DNA of 64,000 nucleotides from Nitrospira sp. (GCA_036984305.1 BQWY01000001.1:1178001-1242000), one strand, 5' to 3'; shown: positions 51,912 through 61,050, counted from the first letter of the stretch. A program made the numbers and translations. Notes: generated from the letters alone by a model not told the origin.

Positions 51912-52580
51912 CTACACCGGCCATTTCTCTTCCGTCCACGCCATTTCCCAGAACATCCACTCGTAGCGCGAACTGATGACGAACGCCTCCTCCATGCGCC
52001 GTCGTTCCTCCCGGCCGGCGGATTTCGCCCACAGGTCGACTCTTCCGCGCATCCACCGCTGGACGTCGGCAAACTCGGGCGACGCATAGAGCATGAGCCA
52101 GTCGCGGTAGGGATGCGTCGGCTTCGGAGGACCGTGCCGGAGGAGATGTTGGCCCACCGCGCAATAGATCCAGGCGCAGGGGAGGGCGACGACTGTAATC
52201 TCGCACGCCGACCCGGCAGCCGCCACGGCGAGCATGTGGCGGGTATAGGCAAAATTCGTGGGAGCCATCGGGACGGAAGACATCGCTGTCTTCGACAGAC
52301 TCCACTGCTTGCCATAGCTCTCGTGCAAGCTCCGCTCAACCACAATCGTTTCCTCGGCGAGTTGGTTGAGGCGCAAGGCCGACTCAGAATCGGGTGCCCG
52401 TACCGCGCCTGCGGCAAACACGCGCGCGAGCTCGCTGAGAAAGCGGGCATCCTGCAGAATGTAGTACTTGAATTTCTTGGCCGGGAGCGTGCCCTTGCCG
52501 AGCCCCACCACGAACGGATGTCGCAATTGTGCCTCCCAGATTGGCTCTGCAAGCTTTCTTAGATGCTCCGAAAACAACAT
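51912..52580 (-). CDS. tenA: Thiaminase II / aminopyrimidine aminohydrolase (TenA family)
   Basis: A 222-residue enzyme of thiamin salvage that releases HMP from degraded thiamin. Residues match the Bacillus TenA active site by position: Asp44 (YYILQDARF), Tyr112, nucleophile Cys135 (ALPCAWIYC) and Tyr139; Glu212 lies in the C-terminal FWEMAW. Position 47 is Phe instead of the family Tyr. AGGAGGGAG precedes ATG 52580 by about 7 bases. It lies 49 bases after the stop of sthA, same direction, so co-transcription is possible. Confidence 0.92.
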   Translation of the reverse strand: MLFSEHLRKLAEPIWEAQLRHPFVVGLGKGTLPAKKFKYYILQDARFLSELARVFAAGAVRAPDSESALRLNQLAEETIVVERSLHESYGKQWSLSKTAMSSVPMAPTNFAYTRHMLAVAAAGSACEITVVALPCAWIYCAVGQHLLRHGPPKPTHPYRDWLMLYASPEFADVQRWMRGRVDLWAKSAGREERRRMEEAFVISSRYEWMFWEMAWTEEKWPV

Positions 52581-52629
52581 CGGTCCGCTCCCTCCTGTCC
52601 TCCCCTCTCACTCCTTATGTCCCCGCGGC

Positions 52630-54033
52630 TCATGCCTTCGGAGCCCAGGGTCTCGGCAGGCGATTCAGGCCGTCCAGCGCTGCGACGGGATAGCACTCCG
52701 CGAGGGTGGGATAGTTGAACACGGTGTCCACAAAGTATTCGAGCGTGCCGCCGAGCGCCATCACCGTCTGGCCGATATGGATCAGTTCGGTGGCTCCGTC
52801 TCCGATGGCATGCACGCCGAGGATGTGGCGCGTTTTGGGGTCGAAGAGCAACTTCAACATGCCGGTATCGTCTCCGATGAGCTGGCCGCGGGCGATCTCC
52901 CGATATCGTGCCATGCCGACCGCATACGGCACGCCAGCCTGGGTCAGGTCGTCTTCATTCTTGCCGACCATGGAAATCTCCGGGATGGAATAGATGCCGT
53001 AGGGCAACTGATGAGAATCGCTTCGGGATGGCACCTGAAAGGCATGGCAGGCCGCCAGTCGGCCCTGCTGCATGGACGTGGAGGCAAGCGCGGGAAATCC
53101 GATGACGTCACCGGCGGCATAGATGTGCGGGATGGCCGTCTGAAACTGTGCGTTCACGGTCAGCCGGCCCCGCTCGTCGGGCGTCAGTCCGATGGCCGGC
53201 AGATTCAGTTCTTGCGTCGCGCCGACGCGGCCGACCGAGTACAAGACGGTCGTCGCCGAAATCTCCTTACCGCTCTTCAGCCCGACGACGAGGTTGTCGT
53301 CGTCGATCTTCTCGATCGCCACGACGTCCTCGCGCAGGCGCAAGATTACCCCGATGTTGCGCATATGATATTGCAAGGCTTCGATGATTTCCGTGTCGAC
53401 GAACTCAAGCAGTCGAGGCCGGCGTTCGATCAGCGTCACATGAATGCCTAGTGTCGCCAACATCGAGGCATACTCGGTGCCGATGACACCACCGCCGATG
53501 ATCGTGATCGACTTGGGGATCTGGCGAAGCGTGAGCAGTCCGTCGGTATCGATGACTCGTGTGTCATCGAACGGAATGTGGCCGGGACGGGCCGGCATCG
53601 TGCCGACGGCGATGACGATGAAGTCGGCGGTGTGCTCGACGGTATCGTCCGAATTGTGAATGCGCAGGCGATGTGGATCGAGGAAGGTCGCGGTGCCCGT
53701 GAGCATTTCCACGCGGTTGCGTGCCATCTGATTTCGGATGACCTCGATCTCGCGCGAGATGACGTGATTGGCGCGGAAGATCAAGTCGTCGATCGTGATG
53801 TCCTGTTTGACCCGGTAGCTCTGGCCGTAGAGACCGCGCTGATGAAACCCGGAGAGGTACAGCACCGCCTCTCGGAGGGATTTGCTCGGGATGGTTCCGG
53901 TGTTGAGGCAGACGCCGCCCACCACGTCCCGGCGTTCGATGAGGCCGACCGATTTGCCGAGTTTGGCTGCTTGGATAGCGGCCTTTTGACCGGCAGGGCC
54001 GCTCCCGACGACTAAGAGATCGTAGTGCGCCAT
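52630..54033 (-). CDS. sthA: Soluble pyridine nucleotide transhydrogenase
   Basis: A 467-residue flavoprotein that equilibrates NADPH and NAD. FAD site GSGPAG (10-15), the single-Cys segment GGVCLNTGTIPSK (Cys42; the second Cys of true disulfide reductases is Thr here, as in SthA), second nucleotide site IIGGGVIGTEYASMLA, and the C-terminal FNYPTLAECYPVAALDGL. Length equals E. coli SthA (466). ATG 54033 with AGGGGG 3-4 bases upstream; earlier frame extension has no conserved residues. Probably followed by tenA on one transcript. Confidence 0.93.
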   Translation of the reverse strand: MAHYDLLVVGSGPAGQKAAIQAAKLGKSVGLIERRDVVGGVCLNTGTIPSKSLREAVLYLSGFHQRGLYGQSYRVKQDITIDDLIFRANHVISREIEVIRNQMARNRVEMLTGTATFLDPHRLRIHNSDDTVEHTADFIVIAVGTMPARPGHIPFDDTRVIDTDGLLTLRQIPKSITIIGGGVIGTEYASMLATLGIHVTLIERRPRLLEFVDTEIIEALQYHMRNIGVILRLREDVVAIEKIDDDNLVVGLKSGKEISATTVLYSVGRVGATQELNLPAIGLTPDERGRLTVNAQFQTAIPHIYAAGDVIGFPALASTSMQQGRLAACHAFQVPSRSDSHQLPYGIYSIPEISMVGKNEDDLTQAGVPYAVGMARYREIARGQLIGDDTGMLKLLFDPKTRHILGVHAIGDGATELIHIGQTVMALGGTLEYFVDTVFNYPTLAECYPVAALDGLNRLPRPWAPKA

Positions 54034-54200
54034 TGTCCCCCTACTTCGACCGCCGAGCCCGTTGTCCGAGGCACACATTTGGCCTCGGTGTCATCCAGTC
54101 CTCTGCCTGTGTCGGACTCACTCGAGGATCCCCGCGGCGGACCGTGACCCCCGCGAGCCCGCGACGAGGTCTACGCGAGACATGAGAGGCGGAAAGCTCA

Positions 54201-54221
54201 CGTCTGGTGGGGTACCAGACG
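54201..54221. other. Perfect 8-bp inverted repeat between tpx and sthA
   Basis: CGTCTGGT and ACCAGACG around the loop GGGGT. On the minus strand it lies 53 bases after the tpx stop. No T-run follows. A stabilising or Rho-assisted terminator hairpin is possible. Confidence 0.45.
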
Positions 54222-54273
54222 GCGTTGGTGGTGCTCCGACCGTCTGCCCGGTGTGGCCGTGATTTCTCGCTGC

Positions 54274-54954
54274 TCACCCGGCGGTGATCAATTTGCGCGC
54301 GACTCGGAACGCTTCGTCCAGGTCGGGTAGCTGTGCCAGTTCCGGCGTGAGTTGGAGATGGCGGACGGTATTCTCCGGATCGACGACCAAAACGGCGCGA
54401 GTCAGGATGTGGGGGCCTTTAAGAAACAGCCCGGTGCTTTTCCCGAACTCCGCGTCTCGGTAGTCGGAGAGAAACGTGACGTTGTTAATTTTCGCTTCCT
54501 CGGCGAAGCGTTTCTGCGCGAACGGCGTGTCGATGCTGACGGTAATCAATTCGATCATCCGATCGAGCCCGTTGTTCTTCTCGCTCAGATAGTGTGTTTG
54601 CTGTTCGCACACTTTCGTGTCCAAGGACGGAACCACGCTGATAATGCGGACTTTGCCTTTCCCGGCCGTTCCCGTGATTGGAACGAGTTCCAGGTCCGTT
54701 TTGGTGACGTTGACCGGGTGGAGCTTCTCCCCAACCTTCACGCCAGGACCGGACAAGGGGAGGGGTGACCCCTTGAGTGTCACGGTGTTCCCGTCGCCGG
54801 CCGTCGCGCTGGTTTGGGCGATCGAATAGTCTTTGTACATGAATGCGGATTCGGCTGATTTGCCCATTCCGGCGCAGCCGCTTTGGCCGAGCAGACAGGC
54901 GGCCGCGACCGCGGCGCGTAGTGATACGACGTTGGTGAGATGCCACGAAGTCAT
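54274..54954 (-). CDS. tpx: Exported thiol peroxidase (Tpx) without resolving Cys
   Basis: A 226-residue peroxiredoxin of the Tpx class with an N-terminal export signal. Likely lipobox QSGC (Cys27; the -3 residue Gln is atypical). Peroxidatic Cys116 is in PSLDTKVCEQQT. In E. coli Tpx the resolving Cys lies in FAQSRFCG; here FAQKRFAEE has Ala151, so a 1-Cys mechanism with an external reductant is likely. It reduces peroxides in the periplasm or outer envelope. AAAGGAGA stands about 7 bases before ATG 54954. Part of a minus-strand run behind the hydrolase. Confidence 0.88.
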   Translation of the reverse strand: MTSWHLTNVVSLRAAVAAACLLGQSGCAGMGKSAESAFMYKDYSIAQTSATAGDGNTVTLKGSPLPLSGPGVKVGEKLHPVNVTKTDLELVPITGTAGKGKVRIISVVPSLDTKVCEQQTHYLSEKNNGLDRMIELITVSIDTPFAQKRFAEEAKINNVTFLSDYRDAEFGKSTGLFLKGPHILTRAVLVVDPENTVRHLQLTPELAQLPDLDEAFRVARKLITAG

Positions 54955-55007
54955 AGGTGCGTCTCCTTTTCTGCCCAAGACTTTACCACGCCGGAGACCC
55001 TTGTGCA

Positions 55008-55985
55008 TTACGGGCGGTCCAGAAATTCAAGAATCGACCGATTGACCACGTCCGGTTGCTCCCACATCGGAATGTGCCCGGCGTTCGGAACGGCGACGAA
55101 TTCGGCGTAGGGAAGGCTTGCGGCAAATTCACGTCCCACGGTCAGAGGAAAGACCCGATCTTCCTCTCCCCAGAGCACGAGGGTGCGCTGACGCACCTGA
55201 GAAAGACGAGGTGCATAGTCTGATTCCCAGATGGGAACGGTCCTGCCGATCGCGAGCACGGGCCCGATATAGTTGGTCGCTCGGCGATTCCGGCGGGAGC
55301 GATCCAATACCGCCGGGGTGAGCTGGCTGTGGTCGAAGACGATCTCCTTCAACACGCGGTCCGTGGCGGATGAGCCGACGAACCAGCTGCCTACGCGAAC
55401 AAGCCAGGCGGGCATGGACGATTCGAGCGCGCGCCGGACAAGCGGGCTCTCCAATTTTCCCTTCACATCGGCTGGGAGTCCGCTGATGAGCACCAGCCGG
55501 TCGACCCGTTCAGGAGCGGTCAACGCCATCCCGATGGCGACCCCGGCTCCCATGGAATTGCCGACGAGGGTCGCACGCTCGATCCGAAGCGCGTCCATGA
55601 AGGCGCGGAAGAAATGCAGCACTTCCTCGGGACGATACTCGAGAGCGGGCTTATCGGAAAATCCGGATCCCAGCAGGTCGAGCGTGACGACCCGAAAACC
55701 GCGGGCGAGCGCGGTCGATTGGTACTCCCATTGCCACATCGAGCCGCCGAAGCCATGAATGAGGATCAAGGGCGAACCACTGCCTTCATCGAGATACGCG
55801 AGGCGGTGGCCATCAATCTGCACGCTGTGGAGAGCGACGCGGTGAATGCCATCGAACCAGACGGGTCGCTCGACGGTGGTGCAGGCGGCCAGCAGCATGA
55901 GCATGGCGCAGGATAAGAGGATACAGGCGACGAACGACGGGCCGGCTGAGGAAACGTCTTGTGTCTCGCGTGTCCGATCCCTCAA
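55008..55985 (-). CDS. Alpha/beta hydrolase lipoprotein
   Basis: A 325-residue alpha/beta-hydrolase with an export signal and lipobox LLAAC (about residue 35). Triad: Ser in VGNSMGAG, Asp in WGEEDRVFPL, His in NAGHIPMWEQ; oxyanion segment HGFGGSMWQWE. Resembles haloalkane dehalogenase/epoxide hydrolase/esterase types; substrate unknown, but it acts in the envelope. TTG 55985 is used since GAGG stands 6 bases upstream. It begins 29 bases after the stop of the carboxylase subunit and so may share its transcript. Confidence 0.88.
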   Translation of the reverse strand: MRDRTRETQDVSSAGPSFVACILLSCAMLMLLAACTTVERPVWFDGIHRVALHSVQIDGHRLAYLDEGSGSPLILIHGFGGSMWQWEYQSTALARGFRVVTLDLLGSGFSDKPALEYRPEEVLHFFRAFMDALRIERATLVGNSMGAGVAIGMALTAPERVDRLVLISGLPADVKGKLESPLVRRALESSMPAWLVRVGSWFVGSSATDRVLKEIVFDHSQLTPAVLDRSRRNRRATNYIGPVLAIGRTVPIWESDYAPRLSQVRQRTLVLWGEEDRVFPLTVGREFAASLPYAEFVAVPNAGHIPMWEQPDVVNRSILEFLDRP

Positions 55986-56014
55986 CCTGAACCTCGACCG
56001 CAGCCTGCGTGGGA

Positions 56015-58006
56015 CTATTCGAGCTGGATCAACGTTTCGTCGATTTTGACGTTTTCGCCTTCCGACACCAGCACCGCGCTCACGCGACCATCGATGGGTG
56101 CGGGCACTCGGCTCTCCATTTTCATGGCCTCGATGATCAGAAGCGGATCGCCGGTCTTGACGGTGTCACCCACAGCGACGAGGACCTTCACCACGCGGCC
56201 AGGCATGGGTGGGGCGACGTCGCCGGGCTTGAGCGGACGCGGACGACCACCCTTTTTGCTCACGTCACTATCCTCGGCCTCCGGAACGCCTGCCAGCACT
56301 TCCTGAATCGGTTCGAGCGTCACTTCCTCCAGCTTGTCATTGACGCGAATGTAGTAGGGACGCTTGCCGTCGACCTTCCGGCCGGAGCCGGAGACATGGA
56401 TGTGGTAGGTTTCACCGTGCACACTCACGTAAAACTCCGCCGGTGCCAAGTGAAGGTCGGTGGCGGCGGCGGGACCCTTCTCCTCCCGCGGCCGCAGTTC
56501 CTCCGGCTTGAGTTGGCCGCTGGCACGTTCCTCGAAAAAATCCCTCGCGATGGCCGGGAATAACACGAACGAGAGCTGGTCTTCCAGGGTCGTCGCGGTC
56601 TCCGGAAAATCATCCTGCAGTTTTTCGAACTCCGGCTCGAGACGATCCGCCGGGCGACCTCGGATCGGTTCTTCGTCCCCGATGGCCTTGGCCTGAACCT
56701 CCCGGTCGACCGGCCCAGGAGCCTTGCCGTACAGCCCAAGAAAGTAGTTCTTCGTCTCATTGGTAATGACCTGGTAACGTTCACCGGTCAGCACGTTCAG
56801 CGTGGCTTGCGTGCCCACGATTTGGCTCGAGGGTGTCACGAGCGGTGGATAGCCCATTTCCTTTCGCACGCGAGGGACCTCTTCGAGCACTTCCTTCATG
56901 CGATCCAGTGCGTTTTGTTCGGTCAACTGAGCCGCGAGATTCGAGAGCATACCGCCGGGGATCTGCGATGTGAGAATCTCCGCATCGACTCCGGTGAAGT
57001 CACTTTCGAACTGTGAGTATTTTCGGCGCACCGTCCGGAAGTGTTCGGTGATCGGTTCGAGCCGGCGCAGATCCAACCCGGTGTCGTAGGGCGTGCCCCG
57101 CAGGGCCGCCACGAGCGTCTCGGTCGGCGGATGCGACGTCCCGCCGCTAAGCGGGGAGATTGCGGTGTCCAGCATGTCCAAGCCGGCCACGATTGCCATC
57201 AATGAAGCCATGGACGCCATCCCGGAGGTGTAGTGCGTGTGCAAATGGATAGGCACCTTGACCGCCAATTTCAGACGCCGCACGAGCTTGTAGGCCTCCA
57301 GCGGGGCCAGCAGTCCGGCCATATCCTTGATGCACAGCGTATCGGTGCCCATGTCCTCGAAGCGCTTCGCGAGATCGACGAAACGGTCGAGGCTATGCAC
57401 CGGGCTGACGGTGTAACAAATGGCCGCTTCGGCATGCTTGCCGTTCGCCTTGACCTCCTCGACGGCACGTTGCACGTTCCGCACGTCGTTCAGCGCGTCG
57501 AAGATGCGAAAGACGTCGATGCCATTGGCGCCCGAGCGCTCGATGAATTTCTCCAGCACGTCGTCGGCATAGTGGCGATAGCCCACGATATTCTGACCCC
57601 GCAGCAGCATTTGGAGCCGCGTGTTGGGCATGGCCTCGCGCAACGCGCGGAGTCGCTCCCAGGGGTCTTCCTTCAAAAATCGCAGGCACGTATCGTAGGT
57701 CGCGCCGCCCCAGACCTCGAGGGACCAGTAGCCGACTGAGTCCAACTTCTGGGCGATGGGCAGCATGTCCTCCGTGCGCATGCGCGTGGCCAAGAGCGAT
57801 TGGTGACCGTCGCGGAGGGCGACGTCCGTGAGTTGAAGGGTTCTGCCGGGGGCCGGTTGGAGACGAATCCCTGCGGCGTCCTCGTGCTCGAGTTTGACCT
57901 GCCGGACGGTCGCGCGGGTTGAGGACTTGCCGCGTGTGGGCTTGGACGCGCGCGCCGCCCTCCTCGACGGACGCGCGGGTGATTTCTTCTTCGCGGATCG
58001 TGCCAT
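56015..58006 (-). CDS. Carboxyltransferase/biotin-carrier subunit of pyruvate or 2-oxoglutarate carboxylase
   Basis: A 663-residue subunit B. Residues 1-45 are a Lys/Arg/Ser-rich tail not seen in the core family. Carboxyltransferase: LTDVALRDGHQSLLATRM, the metal/substrate segments GIDVFRIFDALND and the carboxylated Lys in CIKDMAGLL, HTHYTSGM with the metal His. C-terminal biotinyl domain PPMPGRVVKVLVAVGD ... EAMKME with biotin-Lys629. Related to PycB, OadA and the 2-oxoglutarate carboxylase CfiA of reverse-TCA bacteria; which substrate is used cannot be decided. Paired with the biotin carboxylase gene 24 bases upstream. Confidence 0.92.
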   Translation of the reverse strand: MARSAKKKSPARPSRRAARASKPTRGKSSTRATVRQVKLEHEDAAGIRLQPAPGRTLQLTDVALRDGHQSLLATRMRTEDMLPIAQKLDSVGYWSLEVWGGATYDTCLRFLKEDPWERLRALREAMPNTRLQMLLRGQNIVGYRHYADDVLEKFIERSGANGIDVFRIFDALNDVRNVQRAVEEVKANGKHAEAAICYTVSPVHSLDRFVDLAKRFEDMGTDTLCIKDMAGLLAPLEAYKLVRRLKLAVKVPIHLHTHYTSGMASMASLMAIVAGLDMLDTAISPLSGGTSHPPTETLVAALRGTPYDTGLDLRRLEPITEHFRTVRRKYSQFESDFTGVDAEILTSQIPGGMLSNLAAQLTEQNALDRMKEVLEEVPRVRKEMGYPPLVTPSSQIVGTQATLNVLTGERYQVITNETKNYFLGLYGKAPGPVDREVQAKAIGDEEPIRGRPADRLEPEFEKLQDDFPETATTLEDQLSFVLFPAIARDFFEERASGQLKPEELRPREEKGPAAATDLHLAPAEFYVSVHGETYHIHVSGSGRKVDGKRPYYIRVNDKLEEVTLEPIQEVLAGVPEAEDSDVSKKGGRPRPLKPGDVAPPMPGRVVKVLVAVGDTVKTGDPLLIIEAMKMESRVPAPIDGRVSAVLVSEGENVKIDETLIQLE

Positions 58007-58030
58007 GGGTCGTGAATCCTCAGAAACGGG

Positions 58031-59449
58031 TTACAGGCCTTCGTAGGCAGCAATGGCTGCGGATATGGCCACCGCCAAATCCTCTGGCGGCATGGTCTCG
58101 TCGTACTCGAGCAGTTCGGGATGTCGATCGATGTAGGTCGTATCGAAATGGCCCGCCCTGAAGTCCGGGTCTTTCATGATCGCTTGCATGTACGGGATGG
58201 TCGTTTTCACCCCACGCAACACGAATTCTTCGAGTGAGCGATGCATGCGGCTCACGGTTTCTTCCCAGGTCCGTCCGCGCACGGTCAACTTGGCCAGCAG
58301 CGCGTCATAGTAAGGAGGAATCGCATAGCCGGGATACACGGCTCCGTCGATTCGAACGCCGATTCCGCCGGGGGAGAGATAGGCTGACACGGTACCCGTG
58401 CAGGGTCGGAAGTTATTTTTTGGATCCTCGGCGTTGATGCGGCATTGAATGGCGTACGCGATGAAATTGACATCTTCCTGTCGTTCGGCCAGCGGCAGCC
58501 CGGCGGCGCTGGTGATTTGCGCCCGGACAATGTCGATCGCCGTGATCTGCTCCGTGACCGTGTGCTCCACCTGAATGCGAGGGTTCATTTCAATGAAATA
58601 GTACTGGCCGTCCTGGGCCAGGAGAAATTCGACGGTGCCGGCGTTGTCATAGGACACGCCACGGGCGATCTTAATGGCGGCCTCACCCATTTCCGCCCGA
58701 AGTTCGGGTGTCAAGACAAGCGACGGGGCAATCTCGATCAACTTTTGATGCCGCCGTTGGATGGAGCAATCCCGCTCGCCGACGTGGATCATGTTGCCGT
58801 GGCGATCGGCGAGAATCTGAAATTCGATATGGTGGGGCCGCTCGATGTATTTTTCGATGAAGACGCTGCCGTCGCCGAATGAGGCCAGCGCCTCCCGGGA
58901 ACAAATTTCCATGTTTTCACGCAGTTCCTCATCCGAATAGACGACCCGGAGGCCCCTGCCGCCGCCGCCTGCGCTGGCCTTGATAATGACCGGGTACCCG
59001 GCCTTCTTGGCGAACGAGAGTCCGTCTTCCACCCGCGTCACGCCGCCCTCGGTTCCGGGGACCACCGGGACGCCGACCTTCATGGCGAGTTCCCGCGCCT
59101 TGACCTTGTTTCCCATGAGGTGGATCGCCTGCGGGGAGGGACCGATAAAGGTGATCCTATTGGCCTGACAGAGGTGAGCGAATTCGGCGTTCTCCGAAAG
59201 AAACCCGTAGCCGGGGTGAATGGCATCGGCGCCGATGCGTTTGGCCAGGGCGACGATTTGAGGCCCGTCGAGGAAGCCTTTCACAGGGCCCGGTCCCACC
59301 AGGTAGGCTTCGTCGGCTTTTTTCACGTAGATAGGGCTCGAGTCGACTTCGGCGTAGATCGCCACGGTACGAATGTTCAGTTCGCGACAGGCGCGAATGA
59401 TCCGCATGGCGATTTCGCCTCGATTGGCAACAAGAATTTTCTGGAACAT
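58031..59449 (-). CDS. Biotin carboxylase subunit (PycA/CfiB/AccC-type)
   Basis: A 472-residue ATP-grasp biotin carboxylase. MFQKILVANRGEIAMRIIRA at the start, KASAGGGGRGLRVVYS (ATP), HIEFQILADRHGN, FLAQDGQYYFIEMNPRIQVEH with the catalytic residues. No biotinyl domain on this chain; it must act with the carrier of the next gene. With the neighbouring carboxyltransferase it forms a two-subunit carboxylase fixing bicarbonate onto pyruvate or 2-oxoglutarate, fitting a reverse-TCA autotroph. In contrast, a fatty-acid AccC role is less likely because of the partner gene. ATG 59449. Confidence 0.93.
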   Translation of the reverse strand: MFQKILVANRGEIAMRIIRACRELNIRTVAIYAEVDSSPIYVKKADEAYLVGPGPVKGFLDGPQIVALAKRIGADAIHPGYGFLSENAEFAHLCQANRITFIGPSPQAIHLMGNKVKARELAMKVGVPVVPGTEGGVTRVEDGLSFAKKAGYPVIIKASAGGGGRGLRVVYSDEELRENMEICSREALASFGDGSVFIEKYIERPHHIEFQILADRHGNMIHVGERDCSIQRRHQKLIEIAPSLVLTPELRAEMGEAAIKIARGVSYDNAGTVEFLLAQDGQYYFIEMNPRIQVEHTVTEQITAIDIVRAQITSAAGLPLAERQEDVNFIAYAIQCRINAEDPKNNFRPCTGTVSAYLSPGGIGVRIDGAVYPGYAIPPYYDALLAKLTVRGRTWEETVSRMHRSLEEFVLRGVKTTIPYMQAIMKDPDFRAGHFDTTYIDRHPELLEYDETMPPEDLAVAISAAIAAYEGL

Positions 59450-59533
59450 GGCAGGTCCGGCTCAAGTCGAGGTCTCGGTCGTTCCCCTTATCTTCCGCGG
59501 GCTTGTCGGAAAAATTCCGGCTAAGGTAACACA

Positions 59534-59544
59534 CCACCTGGTGG
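59534..59544. promoter_or_regulatory. Palindrome CCACCTGGTGG upstream of the carboxylase operon
   Basis: An 11-base perfect palindrome 85 bases before ATG 59449 on the minus strand. It lies between possible promoter boxes TCGACT and TACCTT (17 bases apart). It may be an operator. Confidence 0.3.
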
Positions 59545-59654
59545 AAGTCGAGAACTGCGGAGGGTATCAGACCGTGCTGAGGAATGGGAAAAGAGGCGGT
59601 GTGGGTGCAGCGTGGAATCGGTGTCGCCGCACCCATCTCGCGATGATGGACGGA

Positions 59655-60110
59655 TCAGTGCGGGAGGACCAACACCCCCTTTGATTGTGCGCTTCCGCCG
59701 CCGGCGACAACCACGACGAACGTCATCCCGTTCTTGATTTCAGGGACCGTCGCCTCGATGGTGGTATCGTTGACGAGGGTGTAGGTTACGGCGGTCTTGG
59801 AAGCCGCACTGAACGAGACTCCGTGGAAACATTCCTTCGTCCCGAAGTTTTCACCCTTAATGGTCACCTTGTCCCCGGGCTTCACTTCGTCGGGTTGCAC
59901 AGTGATGACACGAGGGCGCTTGTTGCGGTCGCAGACCGGGTCCTTTTGTACCTTTTCTTCGTCATATCCCTTGATGGATTCGGTGTCGAAGAGGGTAAAT
60001 CCGGCTCCTTCGGTCATTTGGCCCTGGTCGGCCGCCCGGGAATACGATGCGAGAGGGGACAGGAGGCAGAGCACTGCGATGCCGATCATAGGGACAGTCG
60101 CGCGAGGCAT
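59655..60110 (-). CDS. Exported IPT/TIG-domain protein
   Basis: A 151-residue secreted protein. Signal peptide (MPRATVPMIGIAVLCLLSPLASYSRA), a short linker with PVCDRNKRP, then one IPT/TIG immunoglobulin-like domain: VITVQPDEVKPGDKVTIKGENFG ... TYTLVNDTTIEATVPEIKNGMTFVVVV. IPT domains bind partners or sugars on the cell surface. ATG 60110 has AAGGAGG 5 bases upstream; ATG 60125 lies just inside the previous gene. Third gene of the fmdB-like/pstS-like operon. Confidence 0.88.
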   Translation of the reverse strand: MPRATVPMIGIAVLCLLSPLASYSRAADQGQMTEGAGFTLFDTESIKGYDEEKVQKDPVCDRNKRPRVITVQPDEVKPGDKVTIKGENFGTKECFHGVSFSAASKTAVTYTLVNDTTIEATVPEIKNGMTFVVVVAGGGSAQSKGVLVLPH

Positions 60111-60121
60111 AACGTCCTCCT

Positions 60122-61036
60122 TCATGGCTGAGCTGAATGCGGAACAGGTACGTAAAATTCGTCGATGATCTTTTGCCCTGCTGGAGAATAACAGAACTCC
60201 TCAAAAGCTGCGACCACCGGAGACCGCTCTTTTGCGGTCAAGAGGAGCACCGGCCGACGGAGCTTATAGCGGCCATCCTTCACAGTAGGCTCCTCGGGTT
60301 CGACCTTGTCCACTGAGAGGAGTCGGATCGCGACCCCGGACCGGACCGCCGCCAGCGCATGGGCGAGCGAGATGTAGGCGACCGCCGACTTCGGAGGAAG
60401 CGTTCCCACGACCGTTTTGACCACTTTGTCATCCTTGGCGAGCACGGTGGCGGAAGCGGCCATTTTCCCGCTGATGCCCAGCTCCGACTCGAACGCGTCC
60501 CGCACATTCTCGCTCCGGGGTCGATCGATGATCAGAATAGCGGTGTCCGGGCCCCCAAGGTCAGACCAATAGGCATGCTTGCCACTGAAGATGTTGGCAA
60601 TTTGTTGCGCAGTCAGGTCCTTGACGTTGTTGGACAGATGGACCACGATTCCGATCCCGTCCCATGCGATCTGTGCGGGGCTCAGGTCCGAGTCGTACGC
60701 CCCCGTCACCGCCACCTGAGCTTCCCCCGTCCTGACCAATTCTGGGGGGTTCGTGGTCTTGTCCCAGAGAAGATCGACGTAGGTGCCGGGCCATTGCTTC
60801 TCGAAGGCTCGGGCCAAGGCCTCCATCATGGGGAGTTCCGGGCCGTTTCCCGCGATCGCCAACGGCCCGCGAACGGCACCACCGGCATACGACGTCGTCG
60901 GCAGGTGCCAGCCAACGGAAGAGACGGTCAAGGCAAAGAGCACGAGCAGCCACCGTACTGTGGCGGCCGGAGCACGATGGGATAGACGGGCGGGCGGGCA
61001 GCGGCTGCGAAGCAGAATGCGGTTCACCGGGCTCAC
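60122..61036 (-). CDS. PstS-like periplasmic solute-binding protein
   Basis: A 304-residue protein with an N-terminal signal/anchor (about 28-50) and a type II substrate-binding fold: LAIAGNGPELPMMEALARAFEKQWPG, VTGAYDSDLSPAQIAWDGIGIVVH, LTAQQIANIFSGKHAYWSDLGG, IDRPRSENVRDAFE. The LTxxQIxxIFxGxxxxWxDLGG pattern is typical of PstS/SphX-type phosphate or oxyanion-binding proteins. No ABC permease or ATPase is near, so it may not feed a transporter directly. GTG 61036 is taken; no clear ribosome binding site. It lies 14 bases after the FmdB-like stop and precedes the IPT gene. Confidence 0.87.
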   Translation of the reverse strand: MSPVNRILLRSRCPPARLSHRAPAATVRWLLVLFALTVSSVGWHLPTTSYAGGAVRGPLAIAGNGPELPMMEALARAFEKQWPGTYVDLLWDKTTNPPELVRTGEAQVAVTGAYDSDLSPAQIAWDGIGIVVHLSNNVKDLTAQQIANIFSGKHAYWSDLGGPDTAILIIDRPRSENVRDAFESELGISGKMAASATVLAKDDKVVKTVVGTLPPKSAVAYISLAHALAAVRSGVAIRLLSVDKVEPEEPTVKDGRYKLRRPVLLLTAKERSPVVAAFEEFCYSPAGQKIIDEFYVPVPHSAQP

Positions 61037-61050
61037 ACGCGTGGCTAGGT

